Shown: positions 33,555-44,103 of the stretch, piece by piece
Layout of the letters: the number at the start of each line of letters is the position of its first letter
Numbering within the stretch: the first letter of the stretch is position 1
Assembly (NCBI GenBank): GCA_964016875.1
Contig: OZ024721.1
Location: 36,064,823 to 36,128,822 of the forward strand
Source: Fallopia convolvulus
Lineage: Eukaryota; Streptophyta; Magnoliopsida; Caryophyllales; Polygonaceae
Direction: 5' to 3'
Length of the DNA: 64,000 nt
Notes under the pieces: generated by a model
Told to the model about the DNA's origin: nothing
Seen by the model: only the letters and a program-made list of their open reading frames with translations
Databases searched by the model: none
Translations under genes and position numbers: made by a program

Positions 33555-33720
33555 ATTAGGAAAGAATTATTATGTTTTATCTTAATGTATATTTTTATAT
33601 TTGTTTTCCTTATTTATGTTTGGCTTGGGCTCCAAGATAGATAAGATCTCTTGGGCACCAATGCATTTGTATATAAACCCTCTTGAATAGAATTATCTTT
33701 CCACATAAAATAATTGTCTT
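33555..33720 (+). repeat. 5' LTR of the composite copia element
   Basis: Matches 43217-43389 from AAAGAATTATTATG to AATTGTCTT with about four substitutions, and lacks GGGTCTTC-type bases present in the other copy. Includes GCATTTGTATATAAACCC, a plausible TATA box region (about 33670). Confidence 0.85.
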
Positions 33721-33723
33721 TTA

Positions 33724-33735
33724 TGGTATCAACTT
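33724..33735 (+). other. Primer binding site, initiator Met-tRNA type
   Basis: TGGTATCAACTT lies four bases after the 5' LTR. TGGTATCA is the standard copia primer site complementary to the 3' end of tRNA-iMet. Confidence 0.75.
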
Positions 33736-33790
33736 TGTTACGATCCTAACAACTTCCGCTCACCAAAAACCCTAAAAATTTCCGTTCACC

Positions 33791-34342
33791 ATGTCTGATG
33801 ACGAACACCATGAAGAGGCAGTCCTTCCGGTGATTATGCCGCCTGTCACTCCAACCATCGTTGAGCCACAAACGAAGAACTCTGGCAACTTGCTCATGGC
33901 AGCTTCTGGTTCGCCTTCCATGACTCTCAATTTTCTGACTCTTACTTTCAAACTTGAACGTACTAATTACACTTTATTGCATCACACAATTAAATCTTCT
34001 TTTGAGGTATATATGCTCGAGGGTTTTCTTAGCCCTAACAGTGCACCGGCGGCTACTTTATCTGAGCCTACGGGATCCACGACACCACCGGTTGCCAATC
34101 CAAATTTTGTTCAATGGACTCAAAAAGATCGCTTTATTCTTTTATGGATTCGATCTACACTTTCTATGCCCTTATTGGCTCAAGTAGCTAGGGCGAAAAT
34201 ATCTGCTGAAGCGTGGCTCATCCTAGAGCGCATGTTCTTTGCTCAAACTAGGTCACGCTCTATGCATCTCAAACAACAGATGCAGAACCTTAAAAAGGGC
34301 AATTTAAGCATCCTGGAATATGTTGAGAAGAAGCGCAGTTTC
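33791..34342 (+). pseudogene. Copia gag, 5' part
   Basis: The frame starts MSDDEHHEE and runs through the UBN2-type Gag core: LTFKLERTNYTLLHH, EAWLILERMFFAQTRSRSMH and LKQQMQNLKKGNLSILEYVEK. It is cut at Ser-Phe (AGTTTC, 34342) by a gypsy-derived insertion and continues at about 36120. Confidence 0.85.
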
Positions 34343-36116
34343 TGATGAGAATCAGATCGTTGTCGAAGAAAGTTCCAACTAAAATTGATCTTGGCCTGCC
34401 CTAGTTGTGTTAATTATTTTGAGATGAAAGTGAAAGAGATGACAAGTAATTAAAGAAAAAGGGAAATCTGACTTAAATTATAAATATATGGATAAGCAAT
34501 CGAAAAATCCAGGATATAACACACCTAGGTAAATCGAAAGAGGGATAAACAATCGAATCTTATGTGGATATGACTCACCACAAGAGAATCGAAAGAGGGT
34601 TCGAATCTCATAGGATATAACTCACCTAAAGAGAAACGAAGGATTTGTTCGGATATAACTCACCGAACATGTTTGGATATTACACACCAAACAAGGAAAT
34701 CACTCCCAAACGCTCCCATTGGTTTTTTTTCCACAAATTCAACTTATTCTATTACAAGAGAAACAAGGACCTATAAATAGGCTTACAAAATTGGGTTACA
34801 AAACCCTTCATGTTCACTCTCACCTACCACATACTTAAATGAATAAAATTGATGGAAGACGCCCCTTTTAATTCCATGTAGGTGATGAAGTTGTTTGGCT
34901 TTCTTTGACTTGAATATGATCAAAACCTTTCACGTCCAGATTCGAGCTTCTGGAAAGATTGATGATTGCGAGACTTTTCTTGGCTGATTTAGGAAAAATG
35001 GTAAACATAGAAATTGTAGAGAATCAAGTAAGCTTTCCAACGGTTCTTTAATGCCCCCGATCAAACCACCACAGCCCACACTAGCCAAAATACTAAAGCA
35101 TGTTCAATGGATCTGCGAACGAGAAAACAAGTTTTTCATTTGTCTTCAGCTTTGGGATGTGGAATCCCGGGTCACATCATCCTGTCTACCTTTGAAAAGA
35201 TTCGTCCTCGAATCTTCATGGACCTATAGCCTTGAGGATATCTCTTCGACTTCTAGCTTTGATACCAAATGATGATAATCGGATCATTGTCGAAGAAAGT
35301 TCCAACTCAATTTGATCTTGGCATGCCTTGCTTGTGTTATTTATTTTGAGATGAAAGTGAAAGAGATGACAAATAATTCAAGAAAAAGGGAAATCTGACT
35401 TAAATTATAAATATATGGATAAGCAATCAAAAAACTAAGGATATAACATACCTAAGTAAATCGAAAGAGGGATAAGCAATCGAATCTTATGTGGATATGA
35501 CTCACCACAAGAGAATCGAAAGAGGGTTCGAATCTCATAGGATATAAGTCACCTAAAGAGAAACGAAGGATTCGTTCGGATATAACTCACCGAACATGTT
35601 TGGATATTACACACCAAACAAGGAAATCACTCACAAACACTCCCATTGGTTTTTTTCCACAAATTCAACTTATCCTATTACAAGAGAAACAAGGACCTAT
35701 AAATAGGCTTACAAAATTGGGTTACAAAACCCTTCATGTTCACTCTTACCTACCACCTCACCTACCACATACTTAAATGAATAAAATTGATGGAAGACGC
35801 CCCTTTTAATTCCATGTAGGTGATGAAGTTGTTTGACTTTCTTTGACTTGAATATGATCAAAACCTTTCACGTCCAGATTCGAGCTTCTGGAAAGATTTA
35901 ATATTTCGAGACTTTTCTTGGTTGATTTAGGAAAAATGGTAAACATAGAAGTTGTAGAGAATCAAGTAAGCTTTCCAACGGTTCTTTAATGGCCCCGATC
36001 AAACCTCCACAGCCTCCACACTAGCCAAAATAATGAAGCATGTTCAATGGATCCGAGAACGAGAAAACAAGCTTTTCATTTGTTTTCAGCTTTGGGATGT
36101 GGAATCCCGGGTCACA
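34343..36116 (-). mobile_element. Ty3/gypsy deletion derivative: LTR - 93 bp - LTR
   Basis: Two LTRs of about 834 bp (34343-35176) and 847 bp (35270-36116) sit in direct orientation. On the minus strand each begins TGTGACCCGGGATTCC and ends ATCATCA or CTCATCA (TG..CA). The 93-bp interior starts with TTTGGTATCAAAGC, a Met-tRNA primer site, and ends with CGAGGACGAATCTTTTCAAA followed by the LTR, as at the 3' end of gypsy chromovirus pol. Everything between has been deleted. GTTTC flanks the insertion (34338-34342 and 36120-36124), with three extra bases (TTA) on the right, consistent with a target duplication. It interrupts copia gag, so it is younger than that element. LTRs differ at scattered sites. 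Confidence 0.88.
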
Positions 36117-36118
36117 TT

Positions 36119-36637
36119 AGTTTCTCTGATGCTCTGGCTGAATGTGCCTATATTGTTGCCAACGCTGATTTCATTGAATGTCTATTGAATGGTCTTGATT
36201 CTTCATATTCCGCCTTTCTTACGGCGTACAATATGCAAAAGCATCCAATTTCTTCTGACGAACTCATGGGTCTTTTATTACAAGAAGAGGAGCGTTTGAA
36301 TGCCATTTTACAACCGGCTGTTGATAACTCACTTTCTGACAACACTGTTACTCGCTCTTCTCACAGTAATGCACCGTCCAATCGCACCACCGCTTCTGAT
36401 CCGAGTGCATCTACTCGGCCGATCTGTCAAATTTGCGCTCGCCCGGGCCATGAGGCCATTAACTACTGGCAAAGATTAAACATGTCCGAGTTTCCGCCTA
36501 CCAACCCTAACAACAACAATAGGGGTGGTGGTCGCGGCAATCGTGACAGGCGCGGTGGCAGAGGTGATTCGCGCTTGTCCTCTATGCGCGACGCTCAAGG
36601 CTTCTATGGCCAACAACAAACTTACGAGCTTCAGTAA
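36119..36637 (+). pseudogene. Copia gag, 3' part with zinc knuckle
   Basis: Gag resumes with SDALAECAYIVANADFIECL, LLNGLDSSYSAF and a degenerate knuckle CQICARPGHEAINYW, whose final Cys is Tyr. A Gly/Arg-rich tail (NRGGGRGNRDRRGGRGD) follows. The apparent ATG at 36047 lies in the inserted LTR and is not the native start. Confidence 0.85.
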
Positions 36638-36673
36638 CAATTACAACCAGCTGCCCCACGTCAAAATTATTAT

Positions 36674-38055
36674 ATGGGCAATTCGCCTTCTACTTTGGTT
36701 GATCCCAATTGGTGCTTTGATTCTGGGTCAACTAGCCATGTCACCTCTGATTTCGGTAACCTCTATGTGCACTCTGATTACACTGGCAATGATGGTTTAC
36801 AAGTAGGCAATGGTACGATCCTTCCTATGACGCATTTGGGTAATAGTTCTTTATCTACATATCATAAACCCGTTCAATTGCATAATATTTTCTATGTTCC
36901 TCAAATAAAGAAAAATCTTCTTAGTGTTTCACAATTAACTCGAGATAATGATGCTTAGATGATTTTTTATCCCACTTTTTGTTTTGTAAAGGACAAGCAA
37001 GGGCGAACACTCCTCAAAGGAACCGTTGAAAACGGGCTTTATCACTTGACAACCTCCCAACCGCCGCCTGTAACCTCTCCCGTGCCTACCTTGGTGAAAA
37101 GACTACCCTTCAAATTTGGCATGAACGCTTTGGTCACCCACATGAGTTAGTTTTTCGTCGTTTAGTGTCTAGATTTCAATTACCAGTTTCTTTGAATAAT
37201 CTAAAGTCAATTTATGAGTCTTGTCAGTTAGGGAAAAGTCATAGACTCCCTCTTTCTGGTCGTCATTTATCTTGTTCAGTCCCTTTTGAGTTAGTTTATT
37301 CAGACGTTTAGGGTCCAACCATTGTTTCTTCATTCAATAGCAATGTTTATTTCTTAATCTTTGTTGATGATTGTGCCAAGTTTGTTTTGATTTACTTTCT
37401 CTCTCAAAAATCACAAGTCCTCCAAACTTTTTAATTCTTCAAATCTATGGGTGAGACTCAATTCTCTACCAAAATTAAGCAACTTCAACTTGATTGGGGA
37501 GGTGAATACATAAATGTGTCCACTTTTCTCCAAAATCATAGTATTCTTCATAGAGTCTACGGTCCTCATACACAATCTCAAAACGGGGCGGCAGAACGTC
37601 GTCATCGAACCATAGTTGAAAAAGGTTTGGCTCTCCTATCTCATGCAAAACTTCCTCAACTCTTTTGGGAACATGCTTTTCACGCAGCAGTCTATCTCCA
37701 CAACAGAACACTCACACCAATCTTAAATTTTAAATCTCCCTTTGAGGTTTTGTATAATAAGATCCTTGATTATAAATTTCTCAAGAGTTTTGGATGTCTT
37801 TGCTATCCCTTCCTCCGACCATACATGTATAACAAACTTGAGTACAGGTCGTCTCCTTGTGTCTTTATTGGTTACAATTCCAAACACAAAGGGCACTTTT
37901 GTGTCAACGTTCCTACTAATCAGGTGTACATTGCGCGTCATGTCATATTTGATGAATCTACATTTCCCTATCCACTCCACATTCAAAAACCCGAAACTGT
38001 TGTTAGGCAAAAATTGTTAAAAGAAAACAACTATGCACAAACACATCTAATTTGA
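36674..38055 (+). pseudogene. Copia protease and integrase
   Basis: The protease has WCFDSGSTSHVTSDFGN (active-site Asp-Ser-Gly) and IFYVPQIKKNLLSVSQL. A TAG near 36956 separates it from the pre-integrase region (FCFVKDKQGRTLLKG, YHLTTSQ), which is itself broken. The integrase core resumes with VDDCAKF near 37365 and, after another stop, runs open at 37447-38055: QLQLDWGGEYIN, GPHTQSQNGAAERRHRT (last catalytic Glu), FWEHAFHAAVYLHNR, SFGCLCYPFLRPY and GYNSKHKGHF. Stop codons make it non-functional. Confidence 0.85.
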
Positions 38056-38159
38056 TTTTTAAGTTCGACCCTTATCTGTATATCTTCATAATTCTAATAA
38101 TAATAAAGATACATTGGAGACTTTTGGGTTTGTTCTATGATTTGGGCTGCACCCGAGTT

Positions 38160-39290
38160 ATATCGGGTTGCCTACGTATCTCTTTAAAGAGAATCAAGCC
38201 TTACGTAGTTCAGAGGATTTGATTTTTGGTTGGATTTTCATGCATCAGAGAAACAAGCCTAAACCCACCTTCTAGGAAGGGTTGCCTAAGCTCGGTTCAA
38301 CTATCATTTGCATGGTGTGGAGAAAACTAGACCCACCTTCTAGGAAGGGTTGTCCAAATCTTCCACTAGGGCTTGGGTTTGATTTTTCGGTTTATGGTTG
38401 TGATTGAACTCGACGAGCATTTGCGCTATATATCAAGCTTCCTACGTACCCTTGATGGGATCAAATCATCGTAGTTCAAAAAGTTTTGGATTTGAATTTG
38501 GGATTTGGCGACTGTACTTGGTTGGATTTAATATCGAGTTACCTACGTAGCCTTTTATAGGCGTCAAGTCTTTACGTAATTCTCCAAGAGGACATAGGTT
38601 AATTTTAGATTGCGATTGAACCCGACGAGCATTTGCGCTATATGTCGAGCTTCCTAGGTACCCTTAATGGGATCAAATCCACGTAGTTCGGCCAGAGAAC
38701 ACTTTTGAGTGTTGATTTAGGATTGAGTTTTTAAATTTGGAATTGTGACTGAATTCGAGATCCGTTTGGATTTAGTGTCGAATTTCCTACGTATCCATTT
38801 CGAGACGGAATCAAGTCAAACGTAGTTCTTCAAAAGACATTTTAATTTGACGATGTGATTGAACTCGACGAGCATTTGTGCTATATGTCAAGCTTCCTAC
38901 GTACCCTTGGTGGGATCAAATCACCGTAGTTCTTATAAGACCAATTAAATATGGTGTTTAGTCTTGATTTAATTTGTGGTTGTGATTGAACTCGACGAGC
39001 ATTTGCGCTATATGTCGAGCTTCCTACGTACCCTTATTGGGATCAAATCGTCGTAGTTCCACCAGAACACATTTTTATTTGATTTTTAATTTGAGTGTGA
39101 TTGAATGCGATACCGATTTGGGTTTAATGTCGGATTTCCTACGTATCCGTTTGAGACGGAATCAAGTCTACGTAGTTCTTCCAAAAACATTTTAATTTGA
39201 GGTTTTGATTGAACCCGACGAGCATTTGTGCTATATGTCGAACTTCCTACGTACCCTTATTGGGATCGAATCACCATAGTTCGACCAGAA
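38160..39290. repeat. Tandem array of about nine 'CCTACGTA' units of 100-135 bp
   Basis: Units carry TTCCTACGTACCC..TGGGATCAAATC..CGTAGTTC (type A) or TTCCTACGTATCC..GAGACGGAATCAAGTC..CGTAGTTC (type B). CCTACGTA or close variants occur near 38170, 38441, 38553, 38653, 38787, 38897, 39023, 39137 and 39247. Type A units also share GACGAGCATTTG(C/T)GCTATAT upstream. A-A-B and A-B-A ordering gives a crude higher-order period of 224-244 bp. Confidence 0.85.
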
Positions 39291-39849
39291 GCAATTTGTA
39301 GTATACAAGTTGTCACATTTAGCATATAAGCTACACCACTGTACGTTGCTACAAATGAAACACTTTCAAAGTGAAATAGCAAGCTATTGCATTTTCTTTA
39401 TATTTCCACCAATTTTGTATAATTAATTAGTGGGCATAGAGACCTTAGGAAACCACTAATTTTGATAATTAATTAGTGGAAAAGGAGAAGGTTAGTAACA
39501 TATGTGCATGCGTACATGTGATCCATGAATTTCAATCTCCATGTATATACGTATGGTATACATGATTCCTTTGCAATTGAACCGTTTTATTTAAGCCATC
39601 TCCAACCTACAGATTTTCTCAATTGTTGTATTTGTGGCAGGAGCTCAAAATATTTTTTGGACTCGATCAAGAATTGATCACCTCCACACGTAAACCTTCT
39701 TCCTCCATGTTAGCAAATAAGCCAATCTTTTCATTTTGATTTTCAAATATATATAGCATATATATGTAATATGCGCATATACATATATTTTCAAGGCTCA
39801 TTTCGATCACCATATATAAGGCTTGTGACTTTACGAAACGTATAGGAAA

Positions 39850-40345
39850 CCACCCATTTCGGTATGAGAAACAAACCCGTTTCGGTATGAGAAACGGACC
39901 CGTTTCGGTATGAGAAACGGACCCGTTTCGGTATGAGAAACGAACTCGTTTCGGACGATAAAAAAAATCATGTCTTCAGAGAGATGTTTTGTTTGAACTT
40001 TGAAGAAACATCGTGTCTCTAAACAGAGACATTTTGTTTCGATTTGACATCCAATGAAACATCCGGCCTTTAAAAAGAGACCATTTGTTTCGATTTTTTT
40101 GATGAAACATCCTGCCTCTAAAAAGAGACACTCTGTTTCGATTTGAAGCAGTTTCATGAAACATCATGTCCCTAAAAAGAAACACTTTGTTTCGATTTGT
40201 TTTTTGAAAAAACATCTCGCCTCTAAAAAGAGACCCTTTGTTTCGGTATGAGAAACAAATCCGTTTCGTTATGAGAAACGAACCCATTTCAGTATGAGAA
40301 ACGAACTCGTTTCGGTATGAGAGACGGATCCATTTCGATATGATC
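39850..40345. repeat. Nested minisatellite: 23-bp units flanking about 50-bp units
   Basis: Left: at least four units of CCCGTTTCGGTATGAGAAAC at exact 23-bp spacing (39857-39955). Middle: five units of GAAACATC..CTCTAAAAAGAGAC..TTGTTTCGATT at 49-53 bp spacing (about 40005-40250). Right: 23-bp-type units again (40235-40335). The minus-strand frames here are repeat by-products. Confidence 0.85.
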
Positions 40346-41336
40346 TCTTTGTAGTGATGAAACGGAGAGCTTTAAATCAACCATGGTCCTTCGGTGTAGC
40401 TCGATCTTTTTTCTGATTTGTTGAGCTTTTCACTTTAATCCCCCGAAGAACCCTGTTTGTGGCCGATCTTCCCCATGCCCCCTTTTTTCTTATTTTTGTA
40501 GATCGTACCCATGTATATAAGGGGTTGTCCTCCCTTGTGAAGATCTTCTCCTTTGCTTATATATAAGGAATTGTCAAACTGATGTGGTAATGGTTGCTTT
40601 GAATCCATTTGAGAGTAATTAATTCCTTTAAGCAATAAAATTACCGTTTTCACCCATTTCAATGGTCAAATGAATGCCTTGTTTGAATGTAATTGGCATG
40701 GATAAGAATGTTAAAAAAATGCAACGTTTGAGTTGCTTGAGAAAGAATGGAATTCAATCACCCTTAAATATATAAGAGGAGATTACAAACGTGGCTAGTT
40801 AATTGTACGTTTATATGTACATTCCACCTCTTCAACTTTTGGAAGAAGTAATTAAAAGCCTCTTCATATATATTCCAATTAATTATAGATTAATTGAAAT
40901 TAGGAAGACCTTGAAGCCCAAGTTTACCCAAGTCAACTATAAAAATTAAGGTTAATAAAGATCATTAACTTCAATGATAATATACCTCATTTTATTATAA
41001 AATTTGACTTGGAAATATTATTCTATGGAGATTAATGGACCGGTTAAAAATATTATCAACCACCCACGAATTAATTTTTGGCATTTAAATATATTAGGTC
41101 TAGATTGGTACAAGACTTGTCAATATATAAATATCATAATCCAAACTATGGGTCCAATTCATACCCATAATTAAACTATGTTATTTTAGCCAAATCATGA
41201 AAAAGAAAATTTCATGAAAATTTACCCCCAAACAACTGTTATTGACCTAAATTCAACCTCAACCTCGGCCTCTCTCCTTCAATTAGCTGCTTCTCCCTGG
41301 CCGTACAGCCCACCACCGGCGTCTCCGTAGCCATGC

Positions 41337-43175
41337 GTGACGTCCGACTCATCACCGACCACCTTTACTTTGCCGTTCACGTTACCTCCTGCCCCCATGC
41401 AGCCATCGCCGAGCCCATCACCGCCATCAGACAGCCTTCTTGATCAAGTTGATAGCACGACTTGGCGGTCCTTAGATGGTGCACTCGCCTCGGCTGCCTC
41501 TCCTAACGCAGGTATGACTTCTCCTCCTCCACCTTCTTCTTCTATTTCATCTTATTTTAGACTTGCTGACACCACCATTCATCCCATGGTTACTTGCTCT
41601 AAAACAAACAATCTTAAACCAAAATCTCTAAATGCCACCAAACATCCTATGCATGATTCCCTTGACCTATATAATGAGCCCAAAACCTTTCTTCAATCCT
41701 CAAAATCTCCTGCATGGAAAAATGCTATGCAAATTGAATATGATGCCCTTTTACGTAATGGGACTTGGGCAAATGTACCCCGCCTTTGTAATACTAACAT
41801 TGTTGGCTGTAAGTGGGTTTACAGGGTCAAACGGAAAGTAGATGGTTCAGTTGAGCGTTACAAGGCTCGTTTAGTGGCAAAAGGTTATAATCAAGAAGAG
41901 GGTGTTGACTATTTTGATACATTCAATCCGGTTATTAAACCTACCACTATTCGTATTGTCCTCTCTCTTGCATCACAACATTCTTGGCCAATTCGGCAAG
42001 TTGATATTAATAACGCTTTTCTCAATGTCTCTCTGAGCAGGTTTACATGGCACAACCACCGGGTTTTATTGATCCACTTCTCCCTAATGTTGTATGCTTA
42101 CTCCGCAAAGCTCTTTATGGTCTCAAGCAGGCGCCCCGGGCCTAGTTCACCAAAATGCGGCAATTTTTGGTTACTCACGGTTTTAGGTCCTCTCGATCTG
42201 ACACAAATCTTTTTGTTCGTCAGCATGGTACTAGTGTGCTCTATATTCTGGTCTATGTTGATGACCTACTGATTACAAGCTCTCTATCTACTAATATTGA
42301 TAAGTTTATTCAGCTACTCAATGCTGCCTTTGCTTTGCGTGATTTGGGTCCTCTACATTACTTTCTTGGTCTCGAAATCTCTTGGGGTCATGATCATATT
42401 CTGATTTATCAACAAAAGTACATTCGAGATCTTCTGGCACATAGCAAAATGTGTGATGCTAAGCCTATCTCTTCTCCAGCAGAACCTGCCTCTCGCTTAC
42501 AACGCTCAGGTGATCCATTATTTGATCCCTCTCTTTATCGCAGTATTGTTGGAGCCTTACAATATGCTACCATTACGCATCCATAAATCTCTTATGTTGT
42601 TAATCGGGTTTGTTAGTATATGCATTCTCCTACTGATTTCCCATTGGTCTACTGTAAAGCGTATTCTGCGCTACATGAAAGGTTCCATTTTGGTTGTGCT
42701 TATTATTAGGCCATTTGTTGATCATCGTCTGATCGCTTATTGTGACGCTGGATGGGCTTCTAATGGGGATGATTGTAGATCCCAGCATGGTTTTGCCATT
42801 TATTATGGTGGTAATTTGATCAGTTGGTCTTCTAAAAAGCAACATGTTGTTGCTAAATCAAGCACAGAAGTCAAATGCAGAACTATTACGTTCACTTCAA
42901 CTGAGCTTATTTGGATTCAGCAACTTCTGCATGAACTTCAAGCTCCTTTACGCCGGCCTCCCATAATTTTATGTGACAATTTGATTGCCACTTATATGTA
43001 TGTTAATCCGGTCTTTCATCAGCGTTCCAAGCATATCAAAATTGATTATTATTTTGTTCGGGAACAGGTTGAAGATGACTCACTTGTTGTTCGGCATGTT
43101 CGTGCTTATGATCAAACTGCTGATATTTTCACTAAGTCTATTGGAACAACTCGTTTTCTTCAATTGCGTTCCTAG
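41337..43175 (+). pseudogene. Copia linker, reverse transcriptase and RNase H
   Basis: A Pro/Ser-rich linker precedes the reverse transcriptase (VGCKWVYRVKRKVDGSVERY, ARLVAKGYNQEEGVDYFDTF, QVDINNAFLN). A shift near 42035 and a TAG in place of Trp near 42142 break it. It continues with LYILVYVDDLLITSS (YVDD) and LGPLHYFLGLEISW, then stops again near 42583 and 42615. RNase H follows: LIAYCDAGWASNGDD, SWSSKKQHVVAKSSTEV, LCDNLIATY, KHIKIDYYFVREQV and ADIFTKSIG. Domain identity is certain; the gene is dead. Confidence 0.88.
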
Positions 43176-43216
43176 CTTCATGTTGTTGCTCCCCATGAGC
43201 TTGTTGGGGGGGGGGG

Positions 43217-43389
43217 ATTAGTAAAGAATTATTATGTTTTATCTTAATGTATATTTTTATATTTGTTTTCCTTATTTATGTTTGGCTTGGGCTCTAAGAT
43301 AGATAAGATCTCTTGGGCACCAATGCATTTATATATAAACCCTCTTGGGTCTTCAATAGAATTATCTTTCCACACAAAATAATTGTCTT
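43217..43389 (+). repeat. 3' LTR of the composite copia element
   Basis: Directly follows the polypurine tract GTTGGGGGGGGGGG (43203-43216). Differs from the 5' LTR by a few substitutions and an extra short segment in CCTCTTGGGTCTTCAATAG. Confidence 0.85.
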
Positions 43390-43898
43390 ATAATTATGAG
43401 CCTTAATATTCAAATGTATGAAGGGACAAAATATCATTTATGAACTACAATACATAACATAAGAGATGGCCAAAAGGGCAGCCCGGCCCGGCCCGACTCG
43501 ACCCGTATATCAGGGCCAAATTGGCCCGGCCCGGCCAGCGGGGCCAAACTCGCCCGGGCCTAGGGGCGGGCCCGTGTCGAAGGATTTTAGCCCGGCCCGG
43601 TCGGGCAACGGCTCTTTTTAAGAGAGCCGTTGGCTCTGTCAAATTTAATAAAAAGAATTAATTTAGCAACTGCTCTTTGTAAAAAAAAATTATTCCACCC
43701 CTCCTATTCTAATCTTCTATAAATACCACTTCATCTTCAACATTTTACTTCACACTCTTCTCAACTCTCTCAATATCTCATACTTGCTTATTCTACTACA
43801 TTCTACAAAGTGTGCAATTGTGCTAATCTCATTCTACATGCTTTGCTTTGATTTTTCTTAATCTCTCTATACTCTTTCAAAAAAAACAAAAAAAGTCT

Positions 43899-44103
43899 TA
43901 ATTTTAAAAAACAAGTTTAGCTTATTTATTTGCATTTCGGATTTAATTTTCTTCTCCTTTTATAAAAAAAACATAAAAAATCTTAATCTCTTACTTATTC
44001 TTAATCTCTCTTTAGTCTTTTAAGAAGTCCTAATTTTTAAAAACAAGTTTAGCTTATTTATTTACATTTTGGATTTAATTTTCTTCACCTTTTATAAAAA
44101 AAA
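43899..44103. repeat. Tandem duplication in the hAT 5' leader
   Basis: AACAAGTTTAGCTTATTTAT..TTTTATAAAAAAAA occurs at about 43908-43970 and 44040-44103, about 131 bp apart. A second small array of TTATTTCGTTTATA units (28 bp, three times) lies in the intron at 44220-44300. Confidence 0.8.

Larger units (their letters stand above)
38056..41330. other. About 3.2 kb repeat-rich insertion between copia integrase and RT
   Basis: Copia elements normally have at most a short linker here. This interval instead carries two tandem-repeat arrays (38160-39290 and 39850-40345), then about 950 bases of AT-rich DNA (40346-41300) in which I recognise nothing. No ORF of a known family, LTR pair or target duplication was found, so the insertion's nature is unknown. 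The right part includes the start of the copia linker (Pro/Ser-rich from about 41337). Confidence 0.55.
33555..43389 (+). mobile_element. Ty1/copia element with both LTRs and two internal insertions
   Basis: Short matching LTRs (33555-33720 and 43217-43389), a Met-tRNA-type primer site, gag, protease, integrase, reverse transcriptase, RNase H and a G-run polypurine tract appear in copia order on the plus strand. Total length is 9.8 kb because 1.77 kb (34343-36116) is inserted in gag and about 3.2 kb lies between integrase and reverse transcriptase. Without these it would be about 4.8 kb, a normal size for a compact copia element. Many nonsense codons make it inactive. Confidence 0.88.

Noticed and set aside
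35051..35272. 73-codon frame spanning LTR and interior of the gypsy derivative
   Set aside because: Lies across LTR sequence on the non-coding strand of the element.
36047..36118. Apparent gag start at ATG 36047
   Set aside because: The first 24 codons are inserted gypsy LTR; native gag begins at 33791.
39831..40287. Minus-strand frames of 103-108 codons with repeated CLFLEAGCF-like peptides
   Set aside because: Products of the minisatellite; periodic peptide follows the DNA repeat and no start context or homology is evident.
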